DNA of 7,541 bases from Sulfurovum sp. (lineage in GTDB: Bacteria; Campylobacterota; Campylobacteria; Campylobacterales; Sulfurovaceae): positions 1-7,541 of the forward strand of contig JALSTF010000235.1 in the NCBI GenBank assembly GCA_026983895.1, written 5' to 3'. Shown here in pieces: positions 1 through 6,227 of this stretch; positions within the stretch are counted from its first letter, which is position 1, and every line of letters begins with the position of its first letter. The position numbers and the translations under genes were made by a program. Under the pieces are notes generated by a model. The model saw only the letters and a list, made by a program, of their open reading frames with translations, searched no databases and was not told the origin of the DNA.

Positions 1-1
1 G

Positions 2-670
2 GTCATGCGCTGGTTCCGGGACGCTTTCTGCGACATGGAGAAACAGCAGGCCCAGGAGCGCGGAAAAGATGCCTACGAGATCCTTGAGGAAAAAGCCAAA
101 GCGGTGCCTGTCGGATCCTGCGGCATCCTGCCCATCTTCTCGGACAGTATGAAATACGGAAAGTGGTACCACGCCGCCCCCTCTTTCATCAACCTCAACC
201 TCGATCCGGCTCTGTGCAACAAGGCTTCCATGTTCCGCAGCCTCGAAGAGAATGCCTGTATCGTCTCGGCGATCAACCTGGAAAAGGTCAAAGCCTTCAC
301 CGGGATGGATTTTGACGAGATCGTTTTTGCCGGAGGCGCCAGCCGGGGCGAACTCTGGTGCCAGATCCTTGCCGATGTGACCGGGATGACGGTCAAAGTT
401 CCTGCCGTGACAGAAGCCACCGCCCTCGGTGCAGCGATGGCCGCAGGGGTCGGTGCAGGGATCTATAAGAGCATCGAGGCTGCCGCAGAGAAGCTGGTGA
501 CGTGGGAGAGAAGCTACCTGCCCGACAGTGAAAATCACAAAACCTATCAAAGCATTGCAAAAAGGTGGGAAGCGGTCTACACGACACAGCTGGAGCTGGT
601 CGACAGGGGCCTGACAACCTCTATGTGGAAAGCACCGGGCACAGGAGAAGAAGATGGCAAAACCAAATAA
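2..670 (+). CDS. lsrK: Autoinducer-2 kinase LsrK-like FGGY carbohydrate kinase, C-terminal part (5' end outside window)
   Basis: The visible 222 codons closely match, from memory, the C-terminal part of E. coli LsrK. Shared words are MRWFRDAFC at the left edge, PIFSDSMKYGKWYHAAPSF, INLNLDP..CNKA, the FGGY-type nucleotide-binding stretch FAGGASRGELWCQILADV, EATALGAAMAAGVGAG, and LVDRGLTTSMWKAPG near the end. LsrK phosphorylates the quorum signal AI-2 (DPD) in the cytoplasm with ATP; the phosphorylated form is the LsrR inducer in enterics. The reading frame is open to the left edge, so the methionine at base 5 is internal and the actual start and the N-terminal actin-like domain are missing. 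It overlaps the next gene by 17 bases, so the two are probably cotranscribed. No lsr transporter or LsrR gene is visible. A related FGGY sugar kinase is the alternative, but the matching words favour LsrK. Confidence 0.87.
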   Translation, partial: VMRWFRDAFCDMEKQQAQERGKDAYEILEEKAKAVPVGSCGILPIFSDSMKYGKWYHAAPSFINLNLDPALCNKASMFRSLEENACIVSAINLEKVKAFTGMDFDEIVFAGGASRGELWCQILADVTGMTVKVPAVTEATALGAAMAAGVGAGIYKSIEAAAEKLVTWERSYLPDSENHKTYQSIAKRWEAVYTTQLELVDRGLTTSMWKAPGTGEEDGKTK

Positions 671-995
671 GAATATGTTCGAAATGGGCAGTGATCTGGG
701 CGAAGGCTGGCAGGCTGACAATAAAAAGAAAGACAAAGCAGGCATATCCAAAGAGACCAAAACGCCCGAAAAACACCGGCTTCACTTCAGCAAAGAAAAA
801 CGCCGGGGGAAAACAGTGACGATCGTGCAGCCATTCTCCATAGAAGAGAAGGAGCTCAAAAAACTGCTCAAAACACTCAAAAGCACACTCGGTACGGGAG
901 GAACGGTCAGAGAAGATGCACTGGAATTCCAGGGAGAGTGCCGGGAAAAATTAAAGCAGACACTTGAAAAAATAGGATATGCTTTCAAACACTGA
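654..995 (+). CDS. SUI1/eIF1-family translation factor (YciH-like)
   Basis: A 113-residue protein. The C-terminal half (about residues 52-113) is a SUI1 domain: GKTVTIVQPF, a helix rich in Lys and Leu, then the typical turn GTGG (80-83), V-R-E-D and EFQG (91-94), as in E. coli YciH. The first 50 residues are very rich in Lys and charged residues, with little predicted structure (NKKKDKAG, KEKRRGK), and could contact RNA. The family is the bacterial counterpart of eIF1; E. coli YciH affects start-site fidelity and has been linked to stress translation, but its role here is unknown. The start at 654 is supported by AGGAG at 643-647, six bases upstream. The ORF overlaps the end of the lsrK-like gene by 17 bases and ends 15 bases before nhaA, which suggests one transcript. 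An overlapping frame beginning at 565 is a shadow. Confidence 0.85.
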   Translation: MAKPNKNMFEMGSDLGEGWQADNKKKDKAGISKETKTPEKHRLHFSKEKRRGKTVTIVQPFSIEEKELKKLLKTLKSTLGTGGTVREDALEFQGECREKLKQTLEKIGYAFKH

Positions 996-1010
996 ATTCA
1001 GGAGACACCT

Positions 1011-2180
1011 ATGAAAAAAGCCATTGAAGCCTTTATACACAAAGAGTCCTCAGCCGGGATCATACTGATCTTTGTCACAATACTGGCACTTTTTTTACAA
1101 AACAGTTTTCTCTCTCACTTCTATACCAGTTTCCTGCATACACCGGTAGAGATACGTTTCGGTGCATTGCATATCGCCAAACCGCTGCTTCTGTGGGTCA
1201 ACGACGGCCTCATGGCGATCTTCTTCTTTCTTATTGGTCTTGAGGTCAAAAGAGAGGTCATGGAGGGCCATCTCTCCTCTTTGAAACAGATCACCCTTCC
1301 TGCTGTCGCAGCGCTCGGAGGCATGGCCATTCCTGCGCTGATCTTCATTCTTTTCAACAAAGAGGACTCTTTTTCTTTGAATGGCTGGGCTATTCCGACA
1401 GCGACCGATATCGCGTTTGCTCTGGGTATCCTTTCTCTGCTTGGGCCCCGTATCCCTGTCTCTCTCAAAATATTTCTGATGGCGCTGGCGATCATCGATG
1501 ACCTGGGTGCCATTGTGATCATTGCCCTTTTTTACACTTCCGACCTCTCGCTGCTCTCGATCACTATCGCTTCCGTTGCATTGGTGGTCCTTTTTGTCAT
1601 GAACCGTATGAATGTTGCCATCAAATCCGCCTATATCGTGGTGGGGATCGTCCTGTGGGTGGCTGTACTCAAGTCCGGTGTACATGCGACGCTGGCCGGT
1701 GTAGCACTGGCTTTCATGATCCCTCTCTCTTCCCGTGACAAGCACGGCAAAACGTTTTCCATGGCAAAAGAGATGGAACATGACCTGCACCACTGGGTCG
1801 CATTCTTCATCCTGCCCCTTTTTGCCTTCGTCAATGCCGGCGTGGACCTCAAAGGGATCTCTCCGGGAGAAATGTCCGGAACCGTACCCATGGGGATCAT
1901 GCTGGGACTTTTTATCGGAAAACAGCTGGGTGTGTTCGGGTTCTCCTGGCTGGCGATCAAAACAGGGCTTGCGTCCCTGCCCAAAGAGAGCAGCTGGATA
2001 CTCCTTTACGGCGTGAGTGTCCTGACCGGTATCGGGTTCACGATGAGTCTTTTTGTCGATTCTTTGGCCTATAACGATACACAGATCTATCAATATGCCG
2101 ACAAGCTGGCTATCTTGCTGGGATCCTTCTTCTCCGGCCTTCTGGGCTATATCATATTGCGTATCGCTACGAAGAAATAA
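1011..2180 (+). CDS. nhaA: Na+/H+ antiporter NhaA
   Basis: A full-length 389-residue inner-membrane protein with about twelve hydrophobic segments, matching the usual NhaA size. Functional residues known from E. coli NhaA fall at the same positions: Asp133 in TATDIAFALG, Asp163-Asp164 in IIDDLGAI (the ion-binding pair), Glu78 and Lys80 in GLEVKRE (pH sensing), and His225 in SGVHATLAGV. The membrane lysine corresponding to Lys300 is at 304 (FIGKQLG). The block MEHDLHHWVAFFILPLFAF is also typical. NhaA exports Na+ in exchange for two H+ and controls pH and salt balance, which fits a marine organism. The start is supported by AGGAG at 1000-1004. It lies 15 bases after the SUI1 gene, so it is probably the last gene of that run. 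The long ORF on the opposite strand is a shadow. Confidence 0.97.
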   Translation: MKKAIEAFIHKESSAGIILIFVTILALFLQNSFLSHFYTSFLHTPVEIRFGALHIAKPLLLWVNDGLMAIFFFLIGLEVKREVMEGHLSSLKQITLPAVAALGGMAIPALIFILFNKEDSFSLNGWAIPTATDIAFALGILSLLGPRIPVSLKIFLMALAIIDDLGAIVIIALFYTSDLSLLSITIASVALVVLFVMNRMNVAIKSAYIVVGIVLWVAVLKSGVHATLAGVALAFMIPLSSRDKHGKTFSMAKEMEHDLHHWVAFFILPLFAFVNAGVDLKGISPGEMSGTVPMGIMLGLFIGKQLGVFGFSWLAIKTGLASLPKESSWILLYGVSVLTGIGFTMSLFVDSLAYNDTQIYQYADKLAILLGSFFSGLLGYIILRIATKK

Positions 2181-2186
2181 ACGATC

Positions 2187-2208
2187 GGCAGTTGCCTTTC
2201 GTACTGCC
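2187..2208. terminator. Candidate bidirectional hairpin between convergent nhaA and SagB-like genes
   Basis: GGCAGT at 2187-2192 pairs perfectly with ACTGCC at 2203-2208, giving a 6-base stem and a 10-base loop. It fills most of the 27-base gap between the nhaA stop and the minus-strand stop codon, whose last base (2208) lies in the stem. On the minus strand the hairpin is followed by a moderately T-rich stretch, on the plus strand only by TATTTCCC. The stem is short and there is no strong U-run, so this is a weak prediction. Confidence 0.4.
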
Positions 2209-3482
2209 TATTTCCCTATAGCCAAAGCATACAGTACCATCTCCTCATTTTCCAGGAAGGCATTCACCTCATCGTCATAGTAGGCGCCTATACCCGAACA
2301 TCCAAGACCAAGGTACCCCGCTGCGATATAGAGCCGGTGGCCGATGATGCCTGCCTTCTGATAGAGTGCCTGATAGTTCCCGCCCTTTGATGTCAGAAAG
2401 AAGGTCAATGCCCCCTTTTCGGCCAGCGAATACTGCTCGAGGCAAAGATATCCTGCCTGACGGGAGAAGTCCCCGTACTTCACGTATGCACCCTCTTTGT
2501 AAAGGCCCAGCGGCATATCGAGCACCCGGTTGACGACCGTATAGACCGAAACCGTTTCATCGCAGTCGCTGAGTATCGGCTGGGCCAGTACCTCCATGAG
2601 GTAATGGAACTGCCCTTTTGTGATCGCCTCACCTGTGAAGCCCCTCTGTGAGCGGCGCTGAAAGATCGTCTGTTGCAGCATCCCGGTCTCGTAGGTGAAC
2701 TTCGGCGCACGCACCTCCTTTCTGCATGAGTGAACCACCTTCGTCTCTTCGTAGGCCTCTTCGATCACGTCACTCTTCTCAAAACTGCCGCTCCCCTCCG
2801 CATAGGGCAGAGAGAACTGTACCGGTACGACATCGCTATGGGATATCGGTACCGCTACGGAAGCAGCCGAGAGGAACCACTCCTTGTGTCCAAAACCGAA
2901 CATTGCATTGAGGCTGCCTCTGTCCATATTGTAGCAGAGCTGAGTGGCGTGCGGTTTGAGCAGAGCGCTCGCTTCGATGCTACCCAGCAGGTGCCCTGCA
3001 TCCAGAAGGCAGTAGCGCAGCGCTCTTTTCTTGTATTTCCAGCTTGAACGGTAATAGATAGCCGAAACCAGGAACAGGTAGCCCTTCATGGCATGCCTGT
3101 AGCCCAGATAGGGCTCCAGCCCCGCCTCCTCTTCCAGCGCATGGAGAAGCACCAAAGCATTTTCCGCCACATCATAGTGGTAGATGCCGTTCCGTTTCCC
3201 TTTGACATCCCGGATCTGCACATAAAGTTCATTGGGATAAAGTGCTCCGGCACTGGGGTTGATGCGCAGGTAGTATTCTCCTTCCGGATAGCTCTTTTTG
3301 GCCGTCAGTCCGGCACTGTAAAAAAGAAAACGATCCTCTTCATCCTCCATATCCAAAAGAAACCGTTCAAATGATTCAGGGTAATGCTTGTAGACACTCG
3401 GCTGGTCTTCCCAGGAGAGGTAGTTGGGGTTCTGCCGTACCGAAAGATAGGAGTGCCGGGTAAGCTCATGATACCAGAACAT
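2208..3482 (-). CDS. SagB/ThcOx-family double-domain nitroreductase-like protein
   Basis: A 424-residue protein with two nitroreductase-like halves. The first half shows the SagB signature RINPSAGALYPNELYVQI (73-90) and RYCLLDAGHLLGSIEASA (156-173). The second half begins at IFQRRSQRGFTG (273-284) and carries GIIGHRLYIAAGYLGLGCSGIG (378-399, shown as the core of an FMN-fold helix and loop). Known SagB/ThcOx proteins are FMN-dependent dehydrogenases, some of which oxidise azolines in peptide natural products; many stand-alone members have no assigned substrate. No cyclodehydratase or precursor peptide gene is seen here, so a toxin role should not be assumed. The ATG at 3482-3480 has an excellent ribosome site, GGGGAGGT at 3495-3488. 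It overlaps the upstream DUF309 gene by 17 bases and is the last gene of the minus-strand operon. Confidence 0.85.
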   Translation of the reverse strand: MFWYHELTRHSYLSVRQNPNYLSWEDQPSVYKHYPESFERFLLDMEDEEDRFLFYSAGLTAKKSYPEGEYYLRINPSAGALYPNELYVQIRDVKGKRNGIYHYDVAENALVLLHALEEEAGLEPYLGYRHAMKGYLFLVSAIYYRSSWKYKKRALRYCLLDAGHLLGSIEASALLKPHATQLCYNMDRGSLNAMFGFGHKEWFLSAASVAVPISHSDVVPVQFSLPYAEGSGSFEKSDVIEEAYEETKVVHSCRKEVRAPKFTYETGMLQQTIFQRRSQRGFTGEAITKGQFHYLMEVLAQPILSDCDETVSVYTVVNRVLDMPLGLYKEGAYVKYGDFSRQAGYLCLEQYSLAEKGALTFFLTSKGGNYQALYQKAGIIGHRLYIAAGYLGLGCSGIGAYYDDEVNAFLENEEMVLYALAIGK

Positions 3483-3828
3483 CGAAGACCTCCCCGTGCT
3501 GCTGTTTCAGCATTTCCGTTTTTCGGCATGCCGATGCGAAGAGTTCATAATGGATGATCCCCTCACGGCAGAGGTGTTTGTGCCGTTCGTACGATACCAT
3601 TACTTTCCGCGCCTTTGCCGCATAATTTTCCCTGTGCCGCTTGATATGCTCGAAGGAGACCGCCGCATTGATCAACCCTTTGGCAAGATTGGCCAGCGGG
3701 TCCTTTCCCAGGCGCAGCGGATGCCAGGCCTCTTCGAGCACTTCATGCGCATCATAATATTCCGCGGCATCCATCAGTGCCAAATAGTGTTTCAGGGCAC
3801 CCCCGAGATCCTCATTCATCGTCAGCAT
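3466..3828 (-). CDS. DUF309 family protein
   Basis: A small, helical 120-residue cytoplasmic protein. It has the DUF309 hallmark near the N-terminus, YYDAHEVLEEAWHPLR (24-39), followed by LAKGLINAAVSFEHIKRH (48-65), the second conserved helix. Family function is unknown; the conserved His, Glu and Trp residues are consistent with a metal or ligand site, but that is inference. The start is uncertain: ATG at 3828 gives a 17-base overlap with the upstream gene, while ATG at 3819 (fourth codon) gives an 8-base overlap. Neither has a clear Shine-Dalgarno sequence (only AAGGCGG-like bases before the first), so translation probably depends on ribosomes finishing the upstream gene. It overlaps the start of the SagB-like gene downstream. 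Confidence 0.83.
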   Translation of the reverse strand: MLTMNEDLGGALKHYLALMDAAEYYDAHEVLEEAWHPLRLGKDPLANLAKGLINAAVSFEHIKRHRENYAAKARKVMVSYERHKHLCREGIIHYELFASACRKTEMLKQQHGEVFDVLVS

Positions 3829-5824
3829 ACTGCCGCACCGCCTTTTCTATTTTCTCGATCAGTGCTGTGATATTCCCATCATGGGCAAAACAGCTATTGA
3901 TACGGCAGGCAAGATACTCACTGCTGCGTTCAACCTTGCTTAAAACAAAAGGATAGCGTATGGCATCGATCGCTTTGCGTGCATTTTGCAACAGTGTCTT
4001 ATCGGCATGGATGATCACATCTCCGTATGTCAATCGCAGATAAACATCTGCCAGTTTGGGGGCACGCTCCGGATGCGCCTGCAATACCGCTCCTCCCTGT
4101 GCTATACTCTCCCGAACGACCTTCAGGTACTGCATCTTCTCGCTCAGCGCAGCCAGTTTCAGAAGTGATGCAAGCATCGTACTCAGCGGCGAAGTGTAGT
4201 AGCGGTCATCAAAGTCGGCCACTGTCTTTACCCTGTCGGCACTCAGATACCATCTTCCTTTTCGGTAAAATGTTGCGACAGCTTCTCTCCCCAGGGTTCC
4301 TGCACGCTTGAGGTACACCGGATCGAAGGTGCGTTCATATCCTTCAATGCAGGCATCACAGAGAAACGCGTAATCTTCCAGCAGCGCTTTCTGCTTCGGT
4401 CTTTTCCCCCAGAGCACCTGGTGATAAAGCGTATCGCCTCTACGCATCAGTTTCCAGAGCGAAGAAAGGCTTTTCTGTGCATCTTCAAGATAGGCCGGAT
4501 CTATCTTCGATGCAACAAAAAGCGCTTTGACCATCATGGCGTTCCATGCTGTGATGATCTTTTTGTCCACGAAAGGAAAGGTGCGCTGCTCCCGCAGCGA
4601 TCGCAGATAGGTTTTGACCTTTTCAAGTCCTGCCGGCTTCACAGTTCCCGCAATATGGGCATGGGAGAGTTCCCCGTCCACATTGCCGTCCTCCTCTATC
4701 CCCAGGTAGGCAAGGGCCTTTTCAACTCTTTTTGCATCCATCCCTTTTTGGATCAGTGCCTCTTTGACCGCTTCATAACGATAGATAAAATAGCCGCCCT
4801 CCTCCCCATCACTGTCCGCATCGCTGGCAGAAAAATAGAGTCCATCACGCATATAATGTATCTGCATAGAGGCAATCGTCTCCGCAGCGACCTTTTTATA
4901 AAAGGGATGCTTCGTCTCTTCAAACATCGCTACATAGAGAGGGATCATTTCGGCATTGGCATAGAGCATTTTCTCATAATGGGGACTCTGCCATTGCGCA
5001 TCGGTCGTATAACGGAAGAATCCGCCGCCGATCTGGTCGTAAATACCGCCCAAGGCCATTTTATCCAGTGTCATTTTTGCCATTTCATAGGCAGTGTGGT
5101 TTCCATTCAAACGGTATATATCCAGCAGCAGTCCTATTTTGGAGGCTTCGGGAAATTTCGGCCTTGTCCCAAAACCGCCGTTTTTGCGATCGAAGGTTTT
5201 GGCTATCGCAGAAACAGTTGCATGCATCCATCCTTTTGTGACAGGTGCTTTAAACAGCTTTTGCGGTATTCCTTTCCCCGTCGCTGCCATATATTTATCC
5301 GTTAACGTCTTCAGCCTGTCCGGATGCTGTTTCAGAGAAGCAAAGGCGGGGAGCATTTGAAGCAACCCTTTGGAACCGTACCCCTCCTCTTTGGGGATAT
5401 AGGTACCCAGATGAAATACTTTCCCTTCCGGTGTCATAAAAACACTCAACGGCCACCCGCCGCGCTTTCCCCAAAACGACAGGTAAAGCTGTTGATATTT
5501 CTTGTCAATCTGCGGATACTCCTCCCGGTCCACCTTGATGGAGACAAAATCTTTATTGAGCAGTGTGGCCACTGTTTCGTCGGTGAAGCTTTCCTTTTCC
5601 ATCTCATGGCACCAGTGGCAGGTACTGTACCCGATGGAAAGAAAAATGAATTTGTGTTCCTTTCTGGCTTTTTCAAATGCTGCCTCTCCCCAGGGGTACC
5701 AGTTCACCGGATTGTGTGCATGCTGCTGAAGATAGGGAGAATCCTCGTCTATCAGCGCATTGGTATGCCGATACGCTGCCCACAACGAGACACAAGCAAC
5801 ACACAAAAGAAGTAAAGTTCTCAC
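3812..5824 (-). CDS. YyaL/SPATA20-type thioredoxin-domain protein (DUF255) with N-terminal leader
   Basis: A 670-residue protein of typical family length. After a hydrophobic leader (about residues 3-17, LLLLCVACVSLWAA core) comes the family opening SPYLQQHAHNPVNWYPWGEA (29-48), then a thioredoxin-like domain with the redox motif CHWC at 69-72 (YSTCHWCHEMEKESF). The long C-terminal region is of the (alpha/alpha)6-barrel glycosidase-like type, with GTRPKFPEASKI, GGIYDQIGGGFFRYTTDAQW, SPHYEKMLYANAEM, SASDADSDGEEGGYFIY and KKIITAWNAMMVKAL. The biochemical role is not established; proposals include redox folding or sugar-ring chemistry. The start is GTG at 5824-5822 with AAGGA at 5834-5830; a nearby ATG (5826-5824) is out of frame and runs straight into TGA. 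The leader implies export or membrane anchoring. It is the first gene of the operon with DUF309 and the SagB-like protein. Confidence 0.93.
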   Translation of the reverse strand: MRTLLLLCVACVSLWAAYRHTNALIDEDSPYLQQHAHNPVNWYPWGEAAFEKARKEHKFIFLSIGYSTCHWCHEMEKESFTDETVATLLNKDFVSIKVDREEYPQIDKKYQQLYLSFWGKRGGWPLSVFMTPEGKVFHLGTYIPKEEGYGSKGLLQMLPAFASLKQHPDRLKTLTDKYMAATGKGIPQKLFKAPVTKGWMHATVSAIAKTFDRKNGGFGTRPKFPEASKIGLLLDIYRLNGNHTAYEMAKMTLDKMALGGIYDQIGGGFFRYTTDAQWQSPHYEKMLYANAEMIPLYVAMFEETKHPFYKKVAAETIASMQIHYMRDGLYFSASDADSDGEEGGYFIYRYEAVKEALIQKGMDAKRVEKALAYLGIEEDGNVDGELSHAHIAGTVKPAGLEKVKTYLRSLREQRTFPFVDKKIITAWNAMMVKALFVASKIDPAYLEDAQKSLSSLWKLMRRGDTLYHQVLWGKRPKQKALLEDYAFLCDACIEGYERTFDPVYLKRAGTLGREAVATFYRKGRWYLSADRVKTVADFDDRYYTSPLSTMLASLLKLAALSEKMQYLKVVRESIAQGGAVLQAHPERAPKLADVYLRLTYGDVIIHADKTLLQNARKAIDAIRYPFVLSKVERSSEYLACRINSCFAHDGNITALIEKIEKAVRQYADDE

Positions 5825-5829
5825 ATCGA

Positions 5830-5834
5830 TCCTT
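5830..5834 (-). promoter_or_regulatory. Ribosome binding site deciding the GTG start of the DUF255 gene
   Basis: AAGGA on the minus strand lies five bases before GTG at 5824-5822. It fixes this rare start codon, because the only nearby ATG is out of frame and followed at once by a stop. Confidence 0.65.
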
Positions 5835-5836
5835 TT

Positions 5837-5845
5837 TGCTATAAT
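5837..5845 (+). promoter_or_regulatory. Extended -10 promoter for the DksA/TraR-like gene
   Basis: A run of five T (5833-5837) leads into TGC and then a perfect TATAAT at 5840-5845. This is the TGnTATAAT extended -10 form that works without a -35 box, and no good -35 is seen. Transcription would begin near 5852, leaving a leader of about 19 bases before the ATG at 5871. The site overlaps the ribosome binding region of the divergent DUF255 gene. Confidence 0.7.
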
Positions 5846-5853
5846 CTTTCACC

Positions 5854-5859
5854 ACTATA
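5854..5859 (-). promoter_or_regulatory. Possible -10 box for the DUF255-DUF309-SagB operon
   Basis: TATAGT on the minus strand is correctly placed to start transcription near 5847, about 22 bases before the GTG. No clear -35 box is seen. If it is real, this promoter and the divergent one sit head to head within 46 bases. A further AT-rich word, ATTATA, lies closer to the gene. Confidence 0.35.
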
Positions 5860-5870
5860 AAGTAGCCAAA

Positions 5871-6209
5871 ATGACCCAGAAAGAGAAAGATACCATAAAA
5901 GAGACGATCCTGCAAGCAATCACCGATCTTGAATTGCAGATAGAGACACTGGAAGAAAAAGCAAAGCCCATTGCCCCGGACTGTTCCCTCGGAAGATTGA
6001 CCCGTATGGAAGCGATGGCGGAGCAGGAAGTCAGCCAAAAGATCCTCGATGAATCACACATACGTCTCACAAGACTCAAAAATGCCCTGCTTCGTATCGA
6101 CAAACCCATGTTCGGCATCTGTATCGAATGCGAAGAAGAGATAGGCGCAGGGCGCATGTCCATACGTCCCGAAAGTGTCAGGTGCGTAGCGTGTGCCGAT
6201 AACCATTAG
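5871..6209 (+). CDS. DksA/TraR-type C4 zinc-finger protein
   Basis: A 112-residue protein. The N-terminal part is a helical hairpin (about 1-32 and 48-75) rich in Glu, Lys and Leu. The C-terminal part is a four-cysteine zinc finger, FGICIECEEEIGAGRM then RPESVRCVACADNH, with Cys84, Cys87, Cys105 and Cys108. The tip between the helices reads GRLTRMEAM, like the common small TraR/DksA-type proteins rather than the acidic DxxDxA tip of E. coli DksA. The family binds the secondary channel of RNA polymerase; whether this member responds to ppGpp cannot be told. The frame is open upstream to an ATG at 5760, but that start would run through the promoter at 5837-5845 and most of the opposite gene's leader, so 5871 is chosen. 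No clear Shine-Dalgarno sequence precedes it. Confidence 0.88.
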   Translation: MTQKEKDTIKETILQAITDLELQIETLEEKAKPIAPDCSLGRLTRMEAMAEQEVSQKILDESHIRLTRLKNALLRIDKPMFGICIECEEEIGAGRMSIRPESVRCVACADNH

Positions 6210-6227
6210 CATACGATCTTTACCATC

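Noticed and set aside
1..670. Base-composition island at the kinase gene
   Set aside because: The first lines are GC-rich by eye, but rough counts of later lines in the kinase and in nhaA give similar values near 53-55%, so there is no clear shift.
1095..2093. Long minus-strand ORF (332 codons) opposite nhaA
   Set aside because: It lies entirely within the well-matched nhaA gene, and its product is rich in Asp, His, Gln and Arg with no domain. It is a shadow of nhaA codon bias.
4421..5305. Plus-strand ORF of 294 codons opposite the DUF255 gene
   Set aside because: It has no recognisable motif and lies inside a gene whose family motifs run through the same bases on the other strand.
5776..5803. 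Lipoprotein lipobox in the DUF255 leader (LLLLC, VAC)
   Set aside because: Cys8 is too close to the N-terminus and the residues before Cys11 do not fit the lipobox. An ordinary leader or anchor is more likely.
5760..5870. Upstream extension of the zinc-finger gene to ATG 5760
   Set aside because: The extension would span the extended -10 promoter and the divergent gene's leader, adds a non-family N-terminus and makes the protein longer than its relatives.
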